64,000 nt of DNA from positions 1,863,888-1,927,887 of the forward strand of contig VZTI01001766.1 in NCBI GenBank assembly GCA_013397865.1, given 5' to 3'. The stretch is from Struthidea cinerea (Eukaryota; Chordata; Aves; Passeriformes; Corcoracidae). Positions 37,801 to 49,500 of this stretch are shown piece by piece. Every line of letters begins with the position of its first letter. The stretch's first letter is position 1. The translations under genes and the position numbers were made by a program. The notes beneath the pieces were generated by a model. It made no database searches. It was not told the origin of the DNA and worked only from the letters and a program-made list of their open reading frames with translations.

Positions 37801-38100
37801 CACCAATGCGGCAGGACAACAATCTGCATACGGGCAGCCCCGGCCACCAGCTGCCAGCGAGATAAAGGCAGCCGGGGCCTCCCGTGTTGGGTGGGAATGG
37901 TTCAGCTGAGGACACACTGCCATGCCAAGTGAGCAGCTGCCTGGGAAGGTCACTGGCCTCGCAGCGAGCTGGCAGCTCTGGGGCAGCACATGTGCTCTGG
38001 TGGGCCGGAGGCGACTGCAGCGGGCAGGGAAGGCAGTGGGTGCCTGATACAGGGCAGGACGGACCCTCTCCTTGGCTGGGAGCTGTGTGCAGACCTGCTA
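34810..38100. other. Spacer between EEF2K promoter and the GC-rich tRNA island
   Basis: No assigned gene. It contains a CR1 copy and an unassigned minus-strand ORF of 141 codons at 37240-37665, discussed in the findings. Confidence 0.6.
36301..36725 (-). mobile_element. CR1 LINE 3' end
   Basis: Reverse-complement CR1 tail: AAATCATGGAATCATTAAGG at the terminus, then AGGCAGCCTGTTCCAATGCT, TTTCCTAATACCCAACCTGA, CTCCTTCAGCTGCTCCTCAC and GTTGCCCTTCTCTGGACA. About 425 bases, 5'-truncated. Confidence 0.94.
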
Positions 38101-38388
38101 TCGCGGCTGCGAAGGGACCGGCCAAGGCCTACCCTCGAGCCTGCGTGACCACGGCACAGCCATCACTGGGGCTGCGGATCCGTGCCGCCGGGCAAAGCCC
38201 TTCTGAGGAGCAGCTGGAGCTGATCCACCACCGGTGCACTTGTTGTGGGGCACAGACCGCATGGCAGCGCTTTGGCGAGATGCTGGCCTGGGCCTGCCGC
38301 GGACAAGGTGCCCCGAGGCACGGCCCGACAGCCGAAGCCCCTGGAGAAGAGGGGGCCGAGGCTCAAAGTCTGGCCGAGCCCGGGAGAG

Positions 38389-38390
<2 letters not shown>

Positions 38391-38419
<29 letters not shown>
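38391..38419. repeat. AGCCGG hexamer repeat
   Basis: Nearly five perfect AGCCGG units within the CpG island. Confidence 0.9.
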
Positions 38420-38711
38420 CGCTGCGCGTCCGGCTGAGCGCGGGGGCCACGTGCGCGGGCAGCACTGGGCGCGGGGCAGCGGCGCCACCTGTCGGGCGGG
38501 GGCGGGGACTGCGCTGGGCCGGGCCCGGCGGCACCGCCGCAGCCGCAGGCACCGAGAGCGCCGGGCCTGGGCCGGCGGCAGCAGCGGCGTTCCCGGAGCG
38601 CAGCGGGCGCTGCAGGCGGTGTGGACGGGTGGGCAGCATGCACGGATGGACGGGGAGAACGGCGGCGCTGCCCCCGAGAAAAAGGCCTGGCGGGCGCCTG
38701 AGCAGCCAGGC

Positions 38712-38793
38712 GGTAGCGTGGCCGAGGGGTCTAAGGCGCTGGATTTAGGCTCCAGTCATTTCGATGGCGTGGGTTCGAATCCCACCGCTGCCA
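38712..38793 (+). tRNA. tRNA-Leu, anticodon TAG
   Basis: An 82-nt type II tRNA. Acceptor stem GGTAGCG/CGCTGCC plus discriminator A. Anticodon stem CTGGA/TCCAG encloses loop TTTAGGC, giving anticodon TAG. The variable arm stem CAT/ATG closes a TTCG loop. A box (TGGCCGAGGGG) and B box (GGTTCGAATCC) are intact, and TTTT follows at 38799. Compared with the AAG isoacceptor here it has a D-loop C-to-G change and a compensated variable-arm change, so the fold is kept. It looks functional. Human also has a tRNA-Leu-TAG upstream of EEF2K, as I recall. Confidence 0.96.
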
Positions 38794-38798
38794 AGCTG

Positions 38799-38802
38799 TT
38801 TT
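38799..38802 (+). terminator. Pol III terminator of tRNA-Leu(TAG)
   Basis: TTTT six bases after the tRNA 3' end, the minimal Pol III stop signal. Confidence 0.75.
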
Positions 38803-38969
38803 GTCCCCGCCGCGGCGGCTCCTTTTCGTCTCCCGCGCACCGGGAACGCGGGAGCCGCCGGCGGGGGCGGCCCGGGGCCGGCACGGTAACACCGTCGCTG
38901 TCCGGGCCGGACACGCCGCCCGCGGGGCGGTGGGTGCGGGTCTTGGCGGTCTCATTCTTTAAAATCAAT

Positions 38970-40298
38970 AATAGAAGTTGTGGTATGTGCTAGGGAAAAG
39001 GGATTATCCACTGTGTGAGCCTCTTGTTTAAAGAATAAAACGAGAAACACTGTAATTTTCAGTGGTTCTGCCTTTCCGCCCTGCTTTTTGGGTTACAACA
39101 CCCCGACCTGCGGGCCTGGCACCTGGGCTTTGCGGCCTGCCCTGGACTGAGGGGAGGTGCCAGTGTTTGCACCTTCTCCAGAATTCTCAAATCCATCCAT
39201 GATTACTCCACTCTAGACCATGATTTCTCAAGCTCTCATCCCTAGTCCTTTCCCAAGCTCTCTTACTGTTCGCATCTTGCTCTTGATTGTTCCTTCTCCA
39301 TGTTACAGGTTGGAAAGATGCAGATGGGAAGGAGATTTCTCTGATAAATTCCCGCTGTGAGTAGTGGATGGGAAGGAGCCGGAGCCTCCCTGACCGTGCT
39401 TTTAGGTCCATTGTAGCTGAATAGTAATTTGAAAAGCACATTGTTCACTTTAGCTGCTGCAGGGATTTGCTCAGTGCAAGTGCTGTACTTCAGAAATGTG
39501 GTGCTTTAAGTTCAGCTGAGAAGCAACTGAACTTTGTTAGTTGTTACCCTTAACTATAGGAGGGGAAGGAAGTACAAAGATCTGTGCAACCCATAATGGC
39601 AGATTCCTCTACTGTGACATAAATACACTTAACTAATGTAACTTACTTAGTAACTTCCAATTTAACTAAAATACCCAGTTTTGACCTGTGATAAACCCTA
39701 CCAGCGCGTAGCCCCTAGCTCTGCACCAGGGGCAGGGCAGGGAGCAGTTCTGGGACGTTGTGCAGAAGCACAGCATGGACTTCAGCAATGTTTGAAGTAC
39801 ACTTTTATTTTCCCTCAGATGCGGTGATAGAGCTAATTCACAAAATCACACAATGAGAAGTCTCTGTAGGCCTGGTGTGTGTTATTTGCAGAAATCTGTT
39901 CTGTCTGTCCCTTTGTTTGTTCCTCTGTTCCCCAAGGTAGTGAATCATGACAGAAGCTGTGGTCAGTCTTTCTCCTTATTTCAGCCGTTTTTCTTTGCTG
40001 GTGAAGCACTGCGGGCTGTCTGCAGCTCTTGTTCTTTCTGCAGGTTCTCATTTACTTCAGCAATCAATTCGGAAAGTTTTGGTTTGAAATAGAGGCAACA
40101 ATCTTGACTCTAGTTGTGTTTCGGTGATTTGGCAATTATTGTTTACTGCATTTTAATTTCTCGGGTCCAGCCACTGATCTGTTACGATTTTGTTTGTAAA
40201 TTTAAAAGTAGCTGCCTGTTTGTTGCACTGTGCCAGTAACTATTGTGGAGGTTAGAATGATCCGGGTAGCAATACTGTGACTGTGCAGTTTATGCAGG
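38970..40298. other. Spacer and probable 3' UTR of SDR42E2 copy A
   Basis: No gene recognised. A minus-strand AATAAA at 39804-39809, about 490 bases past the copy A stop, is a plausible polyadenylation signal. Confidence 0.5.
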
Positions 40299-40547
40299 TC
40301 AGTGCCTTCTTTCTTTAAAAAAATGCAAAACTGAAAGGCTACCAAGTGTTAAAGAAAGAAAAAACAAAATTAAAGTAACAATTAAAGTAAGGAAAACATT
40401 GAGGAAGAGGTAATAATTCGAGGTTTGTGGTCTGGATTTAATGTAGTGGTCCACAGAGTCAGCAAAGTCGTACTTCAGTGGGCGGTACCCGAGCTGAGCC
40501 CGTGCCTTGTCTATTCGAAACGTGTGAGTTACAGAAATGTTCTGTAC
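40299..40547 (-). CDS. SDR42E2: SDR42E2 copy A exon 11 (residues 332-413 and stop)
   Basis: Begins VQNISVTHTFRIDKARAQLG, with the DFADSVDHY helix, then a strongly hydrophobic run (LFLNVFLTLIVTLILFF) and a short basic tail KERRH. Acceptor CTGTAG. Confidence 0.93.
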   Translation of the reverse strand, partial: VQNISVTHTFRIDKARAQLGYRPLKYDFADSVDHYIKSRPQTSNYYLFLNVFLTLIVTLILFFLSLTLGSLSVLHFFKERRH

Positions 40548-43500
40548 CTACAGGGCAAAAGAGTCAACATACAAAGCTATGAATACACAGGCAACTGCAA
40601 CAAACTCTAAATGGTAGTCAAGACACAGTTAAAGGAAGTGTAAAATATAAAAAACCCCCACAACATTGTACCAATGTCCTGTGAGTATCGCACACATTAT
40701 TTTTAAAATTGTCCCCTCAAAAGGAGATTCTTGAAAGGACAAAGAGGCATTAAAAGATGCAAAGTAGAATCTGTAAACATCCACAAAAAATGTTGTGCAA
40801 TTGTTCTCTCGCTTAGGTACTCAAAGAGGCAGATCAAAGCCTAAAGGCCCAGCCAAGCCATACAGGATACTGGCACTTGGAAGAGAGGAGCTGAAGAAGC
40901 CTCTCCCAGATTGGAAGCATAAGCTCTTTTCAAAAATCATGGCAAGAAGCAGAATATATTGCCTAAATTGTACACAATGCATGGATTTGCCTGAGAAACT
41001 GGAGGCTAAAGTAGCGCTGGGTGAATTTTACTTTCTACCGACTTAATCTTAAAAGTCTCCCTCATATTAACATGTATGGATCCCGTGGGAATTAAGGGGA
41101 GTTTACAAACACAGACTTTACCTCATTTCTGGTCAGCAGTGGGGGCAGGTCAACAAATGGTCTCAGAATCGAATGAAGGTATTCCATGAATGTGGCTGCA
41201 TAACAAAAGATTTCTGCTTGAGGTAAGAACAGTAAGTTGCTTTGCCATATCTCACACTGTAAATGCTTGTGAAGGATAATCACAGACCTGAGAGCTCGGG
41301 GCACCATTACTAACACCATCAAGACTACTTGCTCACAAGGGGCTGGATTTAATCTTAATTATTGTGCTTGTGGGAAAAGGGTTTGGATGGGTGGGCACAG
41401 ATGCAGTGAAAAGGTCATGTGGCTTCATAAAAAATATGGCAACAGAGAGCTCAGTTGGATTCTGTCTGAGCTGCACAGGGGGTTGATTCCGGAGAGAACA
41501 AGACATTTACCCATGCAGCAAAGCAGATACTCTTCAGCATATTTCATAAAGTCATGGAGGTTTACATTTAACTTTTTTTATAATTAACTCCACAAAGTTA
41601 TAAATCTGTTAGGTCCTATGTAAAACCTGTTTTAGTGGGACTTGAATAAGAGACCATTTTGGTTTCAACATACTGCACAGAGCTGAATTTCACACTGCTG
41701 AACACTAGGTGAGCCCACAGCATATTATTTTTATACATGAAAATGAAAATTGTGGGCAAATAAAATAAAGCAATATTATGTTACAATTAGGAATGAGGGT
41801 AGCATGGACAGGAAAGAGAAATGTTGATAAAATATTTTACCTGATGCATAAACTAAGGAAGTAGGAATACGTATCCATGGCTTACTGCAACCTAATCTAT
41901 CAAACTGAAAAAAATTTAAAAAAACAATTAAAAACTCCAGAAACTTCAAACAAGTTTTAAAGTTGCAATATAGAAGATATTTGTGGAAATGTTTACTGTT
42001 AAAACAGAAAAAATAATGATTGCTCTTACTATTTTTAATTTTTAAGGGGATTCCAGTTAAATGTCACCCATAGACACTATGCCATTTTCAAATGTCAGTC
42101 TTAAAAGAAGGAAAAAAAATTATAATAATTACTTGAAATGTCATGGTGTGCTGGTACCTAATTTAACATCATGACATGTTTAGGATTTTGAGCCTATCAT
42201 TAACAATAAAATGGTATTTTGAAACAAATGAACAGTTGAATACTTAAGACTTGTATTTTTTGCCCACCCAAAGTACCCATTATTCCTGTCTGCATGCCCC
42301 AAAAATGAAGACAATAACAGCTCAGGGTGCTGGTGTAGCTGGTGAGTCCCTTGGCCTCAGGGAAGAGATTTGCTTCAATGTAGTATTTTGGGTGAGCTTT
42401 GTTACAGTGCTAATCACACTGAAATTCAAGCAGGAATTAAACCCACATTCAGAGAGTTCCATGTGGAACTCACACCCAAAGCAAACATACAAAATGTAAC
42501 ATGCACACAAAAGCTGGAGTTGCACACAGTTAAAGAAATTGATGCATTTGAAGATTAATATTGCACATACAAGTGGAGTCAACCATTCAAAAAGGTTGGA
42601 TTTTTCGCCGTCATGGATGAAATACACCTGGCCACTCTGTTAAAGAGGTAGAGAAGAGACAAGTCAGCAAAAATAATACTGCATACAAATTGACTTCTTT
42701 TTCTTTATCTCACTCCTTATGAATAGCTTAAAAATGATACAGCAATATCAAATATGAGTGGATGCACACACAAGTCACAAACTCTCTGCTTGTGTTTCAA
42801 TCAGTTGCGCTGCTGTGTGCAACGAAATTGGTGACCAAGGGGTTCGTGTGATTAACATGCCCTGGAATAAATGATTTATTGTAGATTTGCCTGTACTGAC
42901 TGTGCAGAGACACCACTGGAGGTGGTGCTGGATCTCACTGGTGCTGCTGGCAGGTGTCCACCAAAGGGTGGGACACGTTCTCTCTGGGTCTAGTTAAGGC
43001 TCATTGGAATCCAGAAGACTCCTCTGTAGCCAAGGTCTACATTCCTGCTTCCCTTTTGCTTTCAGGGTTTTAGAAAAAGTAGTTTAATCTACTTTGAAAC
43101 TCTGTCTAATTTACTCTCAGGGCAGTGCTTCCAGGTGAATAAAAACCTGTATTTACGAGGAGGAGAACAGTTGTAACTGTTTTTGAAAGCAATGAACCTA
43201 AATGAAATGTGCCTCTCTTGGCACATGGTATGGGAAGAACTGACCATCACAGTTTAGAACATTAAATCTGGATCTGTACAGGGGAATGGGACGAATCCGC
43301 CTGAACTTCCAGTTTCATTTCCAACACGGCAAACACTCTTTGCTCATCTTCCAGAAATGACAAATACTGCATTTTAAAAATGCAAAGATGGAGCTATTCT
43401 TACAGAACTGAATATTCCATCTCTGAACCAACACCAACAGCTAACACTGTGCCCCATCCCGCATTGCTCATAGGTTTATCAGCTGAAAACACAGACCACA

Positions 43501-46500
43501 ACGTAAGCTGAAGGACAGTAACACTGATGACTGCAGTGGTTACTATAGCACAGGATACAGTGGTGGGATCCACTGTCAAATGAAATCTGTGGTGCTTTTA
43601 CTGTGAACTTACAGCTATGTAGCTCTTTTGAGGGGTGAGAGCTTCAGCAGCCAGAATGTGAGCTTGTACAAAATTCTCTACATGTATCCAGTTCATTTGA
43701 ACAGTAGGGTCCCCAAACTTGAAGCTAAGTAGCCGTCTCTCAATAATCTTCTGTAGACATAAACAAACATGAAACCAAAGCAAAATGGGTTTTAGAATGA
43801 GGTAAAGTGCACTTTCTTGTCCGGCTAAATGTAGGTTTATCTCTACTTTAAAAAAAATAAATAAATGAATCAATGAAAAATATTCAAGGGAACTGCTCAT
43901 GAGAAAATGTCCAAAGATGTATTGCAGTATGTCCTGAATTTACAAAAAATACAGGTCTGTTCTAGGGATAAGTAAAATACTGTATGGAAAGGTAAGATAC
44001 ACTTCTAAGTGAATCAAAAGTATTCACTAAACTGGGTCAAATTTACCAAATAGCTTTGGCTAGGAAAAACTGGAAGGTACACTTTGGCTGGAAGGAAAGT
44101 GTCTCAATTTCCATTGAATAGGTAAATTTTAGAAATTGCAAAACATGATAGTTGCACAATGCCTTAAAACTGGCTCAAAACAAATAAGCTCAAAATCAAA
44201 TAGACATTTTAAAATATTATATTTTTAAAGGGGCTAAAAAACCCATCTCAGATTTAACTAAAATGACATTTTGCATTCTTAAAATTATTTACAAGATGAT
44301 AAAGTATATTTTGGCTGACTCTAATATAATTTTCTACCTCAGCCACAAACTAAAAATATTTATTATGTGGTCAACTTGAATCTATAATTTCCTGAAAGCT
44401 GTGTATAACTGTGTAAACTGTATAACACTAATTCTTTTAAAATAACTGGCTCACAAAATTCTACAGGGATCATGTTCTAAACGTCATCTGTTGGCCCTGC
44501 AGTTTAAAAGCAAGTGAAAAAGAGTAAAATGTGAACACCTCAGCTGCTGCCCTTCAGTAACCTGTTGTACCAGAGGGTGCTTCCAGCTCTGGAACTTGCT
44601 TCATTGGACAGTGAAAGCTGTTAATAGTTGAGACTGGAAATAAGATATTTTGCTGTATCCCTTTTCATTAATATTTTAAACCATTTGGTGTAAGTTGCAT
44701 GTAAACAGACATTTGAAATATCATGGATTGGCCTGAATCTTACAGTAATCATTAAATTATAAAGCTGGATTTTCATGTGTTTGTATTTAAAAAAAAAAAA
44801 GGCTTTTAAAATCTACACTCTTTACAGATATAATGCTTGTTAACAGAAGTTATAATATCCTCGGCAGACAATTGAATTGTTGAATTGCTACCCAGTAAGA
44901 GCAGCCAATTTATAATAAAAATAAGTGATGCCCCTTTCAGCTTTTTACCCATATCATAGAAAACTCAGCTGGTTAAAAAATTCTAGTGACATACTGCTAG
45001 CCTTGGCAAGTGTCTCTGCTCTTCTGGTCCATAGATTCCTGGTGGACGAAGAACACACGTATGGAGTATTCCACCTCCTAGAACATGGGATAAGTCCTTT
45101 CGTAAGAGACCTTGACATGACTACATTATATGTTTGTATCAACCAAAGTCTGTGGCAGCAGAATTTACTCTGAAATAAATTAATTTCGCTACCTTAAAAA
45201 ACAATACAGACCAAAAGGTGCTGCATTAGTAGTTGGATATTAAGTTGGGAGAATCAGAGCATGCAAAATAGCAAGATAAGATTCAGAGAAGTCTTGCAAG
45301 CATAGTTGTGTTGCTAGAAAATACCAGATATTTAAAAATCACTTTCTAATCAGTCCCTTGTCCCTGTGCCAGAGCAGTGAATGAATGTGCCAACTGTGGT
45401 GATGAGTTTGCTGAAGTGAGCAGGTTATTTGAAAATATATTGGATAGTGGAATGAAACCAACTAATCCCACGCAAAATTATTGATGGGAGCAGTGACATA
45501 TTAGCAGTACAAGGTAGAGCTGAAATGTTCCCTCAACAGCAGGTGCAGCTCCCACTGGAGGGAGGTAGAAGCTCTTGACAATTTCAGTGGGATCATAACA
45601 ATCCAATCTTCCCAAGTACATCAGTTGGCTATTTCATCATCTGCTAATAACTGTTCTTAATAGTGCTTGTAAACATATAAAATACTCCATCCTGCTATGG
45701 CACAGGATCAAAACGGGATGTTTGGAACACTGAGTGGTTCTAATTTCATTGACAAATGCAGAAATGTGTATTGGTGCTGAAATTAGGAGGGGCTTTGATG
45801 TGAAGAGCTGCTAAGGAAATAAAGGGAAAAAAACCACCCTTTCTTACTTTAAACCAAATAATTTTGTTGAGCTGGAGTTCCCATCATGGACTTTCTATCT
45901 CTTATAGCCCTCTGCAAGTATCAAGTGAAGAGTCTTTTCTGTAAGTTGTCCACAGCTAAATTTAGCTCAGTATCACTTGGTCACATAGAATCATGTTGCA
46001 CTTTACATTAATTTGTTTTGCACTGGCAGTTATAGTATCTCACAGGTGAGCTTAAGTATTCAAGTGTATAACTGGCTTCCTCAACATGGAAAACTTTGGG
46101 AAGCACTAATAAATAATTCCAGGCTCTAGGCTCAGGTGGCTATTTCAGATTTTAATATATAACTTGAGGGGGTGTGTGGTACGTAACAATTGAATCAGCA
46201 TTCATGTTTTACTTATGTTGCATGAGACAGTGACATTAAACACTTGGTTTTGTTTAATTTATAGCTTTCTTGTTATTTTCATTAACATACTGAACTTACT
46301 GCTACCATGCTAAAACCCTTTACAGACATCATGGGAACTTAAAACCAATTAAAAGTAACTTTTAAGTGAAAATACTTTTGTTTGTGAGAGAGGGTTGGTA
46401 AGTTAATTTCATAACTGCTGGGCAATCTTATCTACTAAAGATTGATACAGGACACAGGATTTTGGGGAGGAACAAGAAGAGGAGGAGTAAATTCTACTAT

Positions 46501-49500
46501 GAATTCATGCTCAGACAAAAGTACCTGCTAGTGGAGATCCATTAGCTGCTAGTATCATTTGTTCTGCAATTGATTTGGTTCTGGAATAATGGTCAACGAG
46601 CTGCAGAGAAAAAGCAAATACATTTGTATCTGTTCCTGAAATGACAGGGCAGAGAGGCATCTCTTCTTCACTAGCTTTTACTTAGCAGATGGCAACAAAT
46701 ACCTCAAAATACAGAAGTTGTGGGGTATTAGGTTTGGGGTAAAACACATGAATATTTCTAGGGTAAGGAAGCATTTTTGTGTATGCAAATCTGCTTAATT
46801 AATTTCAGCACATTTGAGAAGCAGTAAATATATGTATGCTTTGAATGCTGCCAGGAATGTAATTGATCACTACTTTGTAATCTGGATTTCTTCAGGTAAC
46901 GGAAAAGTCAAAAGCCAAGTTTTGAAGTCATTACACTTGGTCTGAAGTATCCTGCTACTTCCATGTGGCATTGTCCCAGAGAAAATGTTATTTAAAATGT
47001 TATTTAAAATATTATTCGTATTTTATCTCCATCTCTACTTCTTGAAAGACTGTGAAGTACTTGATGGAGAGAAGAGGCACGCAAAAAACAACTGTGTATG
47101 CAAAGCAGCCAGAAGTACTTTCTCTTATTTAATGAAATGCAATAAAACCATATAAAAATAGGCTGCTTTTCTAGATCAGCTCTACATTCAATATATGTCA
47201 TCCTCAATAAGGCAAAACCAAAAAAATCATGTTGATAATAAATAGCTAAAGAGAAACCAAGCCATATAACACAATCCTCATGTCCAGGTGGAATATCCCT
47301 GATGTTAATGCGACATTGTGCAAGTTATTTTCCAAAATCAAGGCCTTAATAGGAAAACAAAGAAATATATACTTGATGTATATAAAACTGATGTGCCAAG
47401 GTTGTGAATAGCATCTTCAAAGAGTGTAAAGAGTTTTCTTTTTTCTCTCATAGAATCACTGAATGGTTTGGGTTGGAAGGCACTTCAGCAATCATCTCAT
47501 TCCAAACCGCTCTTCCATGGGCAGGGACACCTCCCATTAAACCAGATTGCTCAAACTCTCATCCCAGCTGGCCTTTCCTGTGCCTGGATTCTGGCATCTG
47601 GCAAAACGCTGTCAGAAAAACCCCAGGCTTTTTCAGAAACACGAAAGTAAACAAAGAGGAAATTTGAAAACACAATACAACAAAATACCTTGTCAATTGG
47701 GAAGTATTGCAAAGATTCCTCATCCCCGTCTTCAATAGGAAGCCCTCCAAACACCACATTCACTGAGCTGGTGTAGATCAGCCGAGGGATGTTTTGTTGT
47801 TTGCAGGCTGTAGCAATGTAAAAAGTCAATTGCTTTACTGGAAAATTGTATGGGAAAAAAGTTTGTGTGACGCTTTTTCTAACAAAGTATCAAACCTTAA
47901 AAGAGAAAATCCTTCCATTCTGTGACTGGGTGAGTTGAAATGCAAAGCATAGGATATTTAAAGGGAAGACATCAGTGTAGAAGCAAGTGCTTTGCTCTCT
48001 GGCACATCCTGAGCTGGGTGCCAGCACTGTGCCTCAGGAGAGCTTCTCCAGCCTGCTGAGCTGGGTGTCAGGGCAGAAGTCCTGCTTCAAGGGCTGCTCA
48101 CTGCCTGTGCACAAGTTACTAGCAACCAGTTTAACTGCTACAAAATACACAGGGAACTGGTTAACTCCTTACACGGATACAGATTCTGACATCAGTCAAA
48201 CACGGTGTTGAAAAGCTGAAGTAGTTGAACGACAGTGCTGGCTCTCATATCACATCTTGTGGCAGAATTGAGCATAAACCCCCCCATGATGTGTTTCCTC
48301 ATCTTCTGCCAACAATGTAAAGTAGTTGGTGACAAGTAGAGTTGGTAACAAAAAGGCTAACTGGCTTTCTCTAAATGGTATATGATATTTGATATGCTGT
48401 TCTAACACCTAATGGCACAGTTAAATACCTACCGTTAAGGATGAATCTTGTCCCGTTAATGTTTACAGATTCAATCTCTTCTTTATGCAACTAAGAAAAG
48501 AAAGAAATTGTGCAGTTTTAAATAATAATACTTATTAAATTCAATGGAGGATGTTATAAATATCCCCAAATGAACATAATTTAGTGCTTCGATTATTAAA
48601 AATGTCATTTAGACTGCTGTTTCAGACTTAAAGAAGTCGAATCATAATTTTTAAACTGTACCTGTATTTTTCTTGTATTTTTACAGACTAGTTTGCTTGA
48701 AGCAAAGAGAATTGTGGTGCTTCTAAAAATGTATGTCCAGTTGTTATATGTCTTGCAGCATAAATATCTGTGTTTCAGTAGCACTTCAGTGACCAGTTGC
48801 CTCCAAACAGAGCAATTCCAATTATGCATTGCTCAGTGGCAAACAACTTTGAGTGAGCTGTTCTATCCAGACAGGGTAATTACTAAAGTTCCTCTTATTA
48901 AATAAGGTAAGAAAGGGTTGTGTTTGTTTGTGTGTGTGTGCTTGTAACTCTAATTATAAAATTGTGACTCCGAGTCCTACATCAAGTGCATCCTTACAGC
49001 TTTTTACCCAATGGCAAACAATTAAAGGCTTGAAATGCTGTTATTGTTATAATTCAGATATATCAAATAATTAATAATTTAGTTCAGATTTTGTTCTTCC
49101 TAGTGACCTTACACCTAGGAGATCCATGTGAAGGTTTAGGGAAGGATCAGGGTTTTGGAGGGAACAAGCCTCCCTTGTCCTTCCTTTTGTCTTCACAACA
49201 TTTCAGAACTTTGTGATGCCATTTCCATCTCAAACACCTTCCCAGGGTGCTGGTGGAGACTCTAATGGAGAGGAAATCACTCTGCAAGCAGCCTGCTTGC
49301 AGCTGGCACTCCAGTTTGCACAGTACCAAAACACCAGGGCAATATGAAAAGATAAAATCTGTCATACAGTGTTACAGCATCAAGTCTCTCACCCTCAGTG
49401 TGGGCAGTCAGACAGAAAAACCAAAACTATGTGGACTCACTTGCTCTGTTCCTGACATTCCATATGAAGCTACATGAAACACACAGTCGGCCCCTTCACA

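Larger units (their letters stand above)
38100..38965. promoter_or_regulatory. GC-rich CpG island around tRNA-Leu(TAG)
   Basis: Strong CpG density on both sides of the tRNA gene, with an AGCCGG hexamer repeat inside. Long frames crossing it on both strands are a by-product of GC content. No protein exon was recognised. It may simply be open chromatin of the tRNA gene, or an unannotated promoter. Confidence 0.6.

Noticed and set aside
37884..38993. 369-codon plus-strand open frame across the GC-rich island
   Set aside because: It reads straight through the tRNA-Leu(TAG) and the AGCCGG repeat (an Arg/Ser run). Long stop-free frames are expected in GC-rich DNA and several overlap on both strands.
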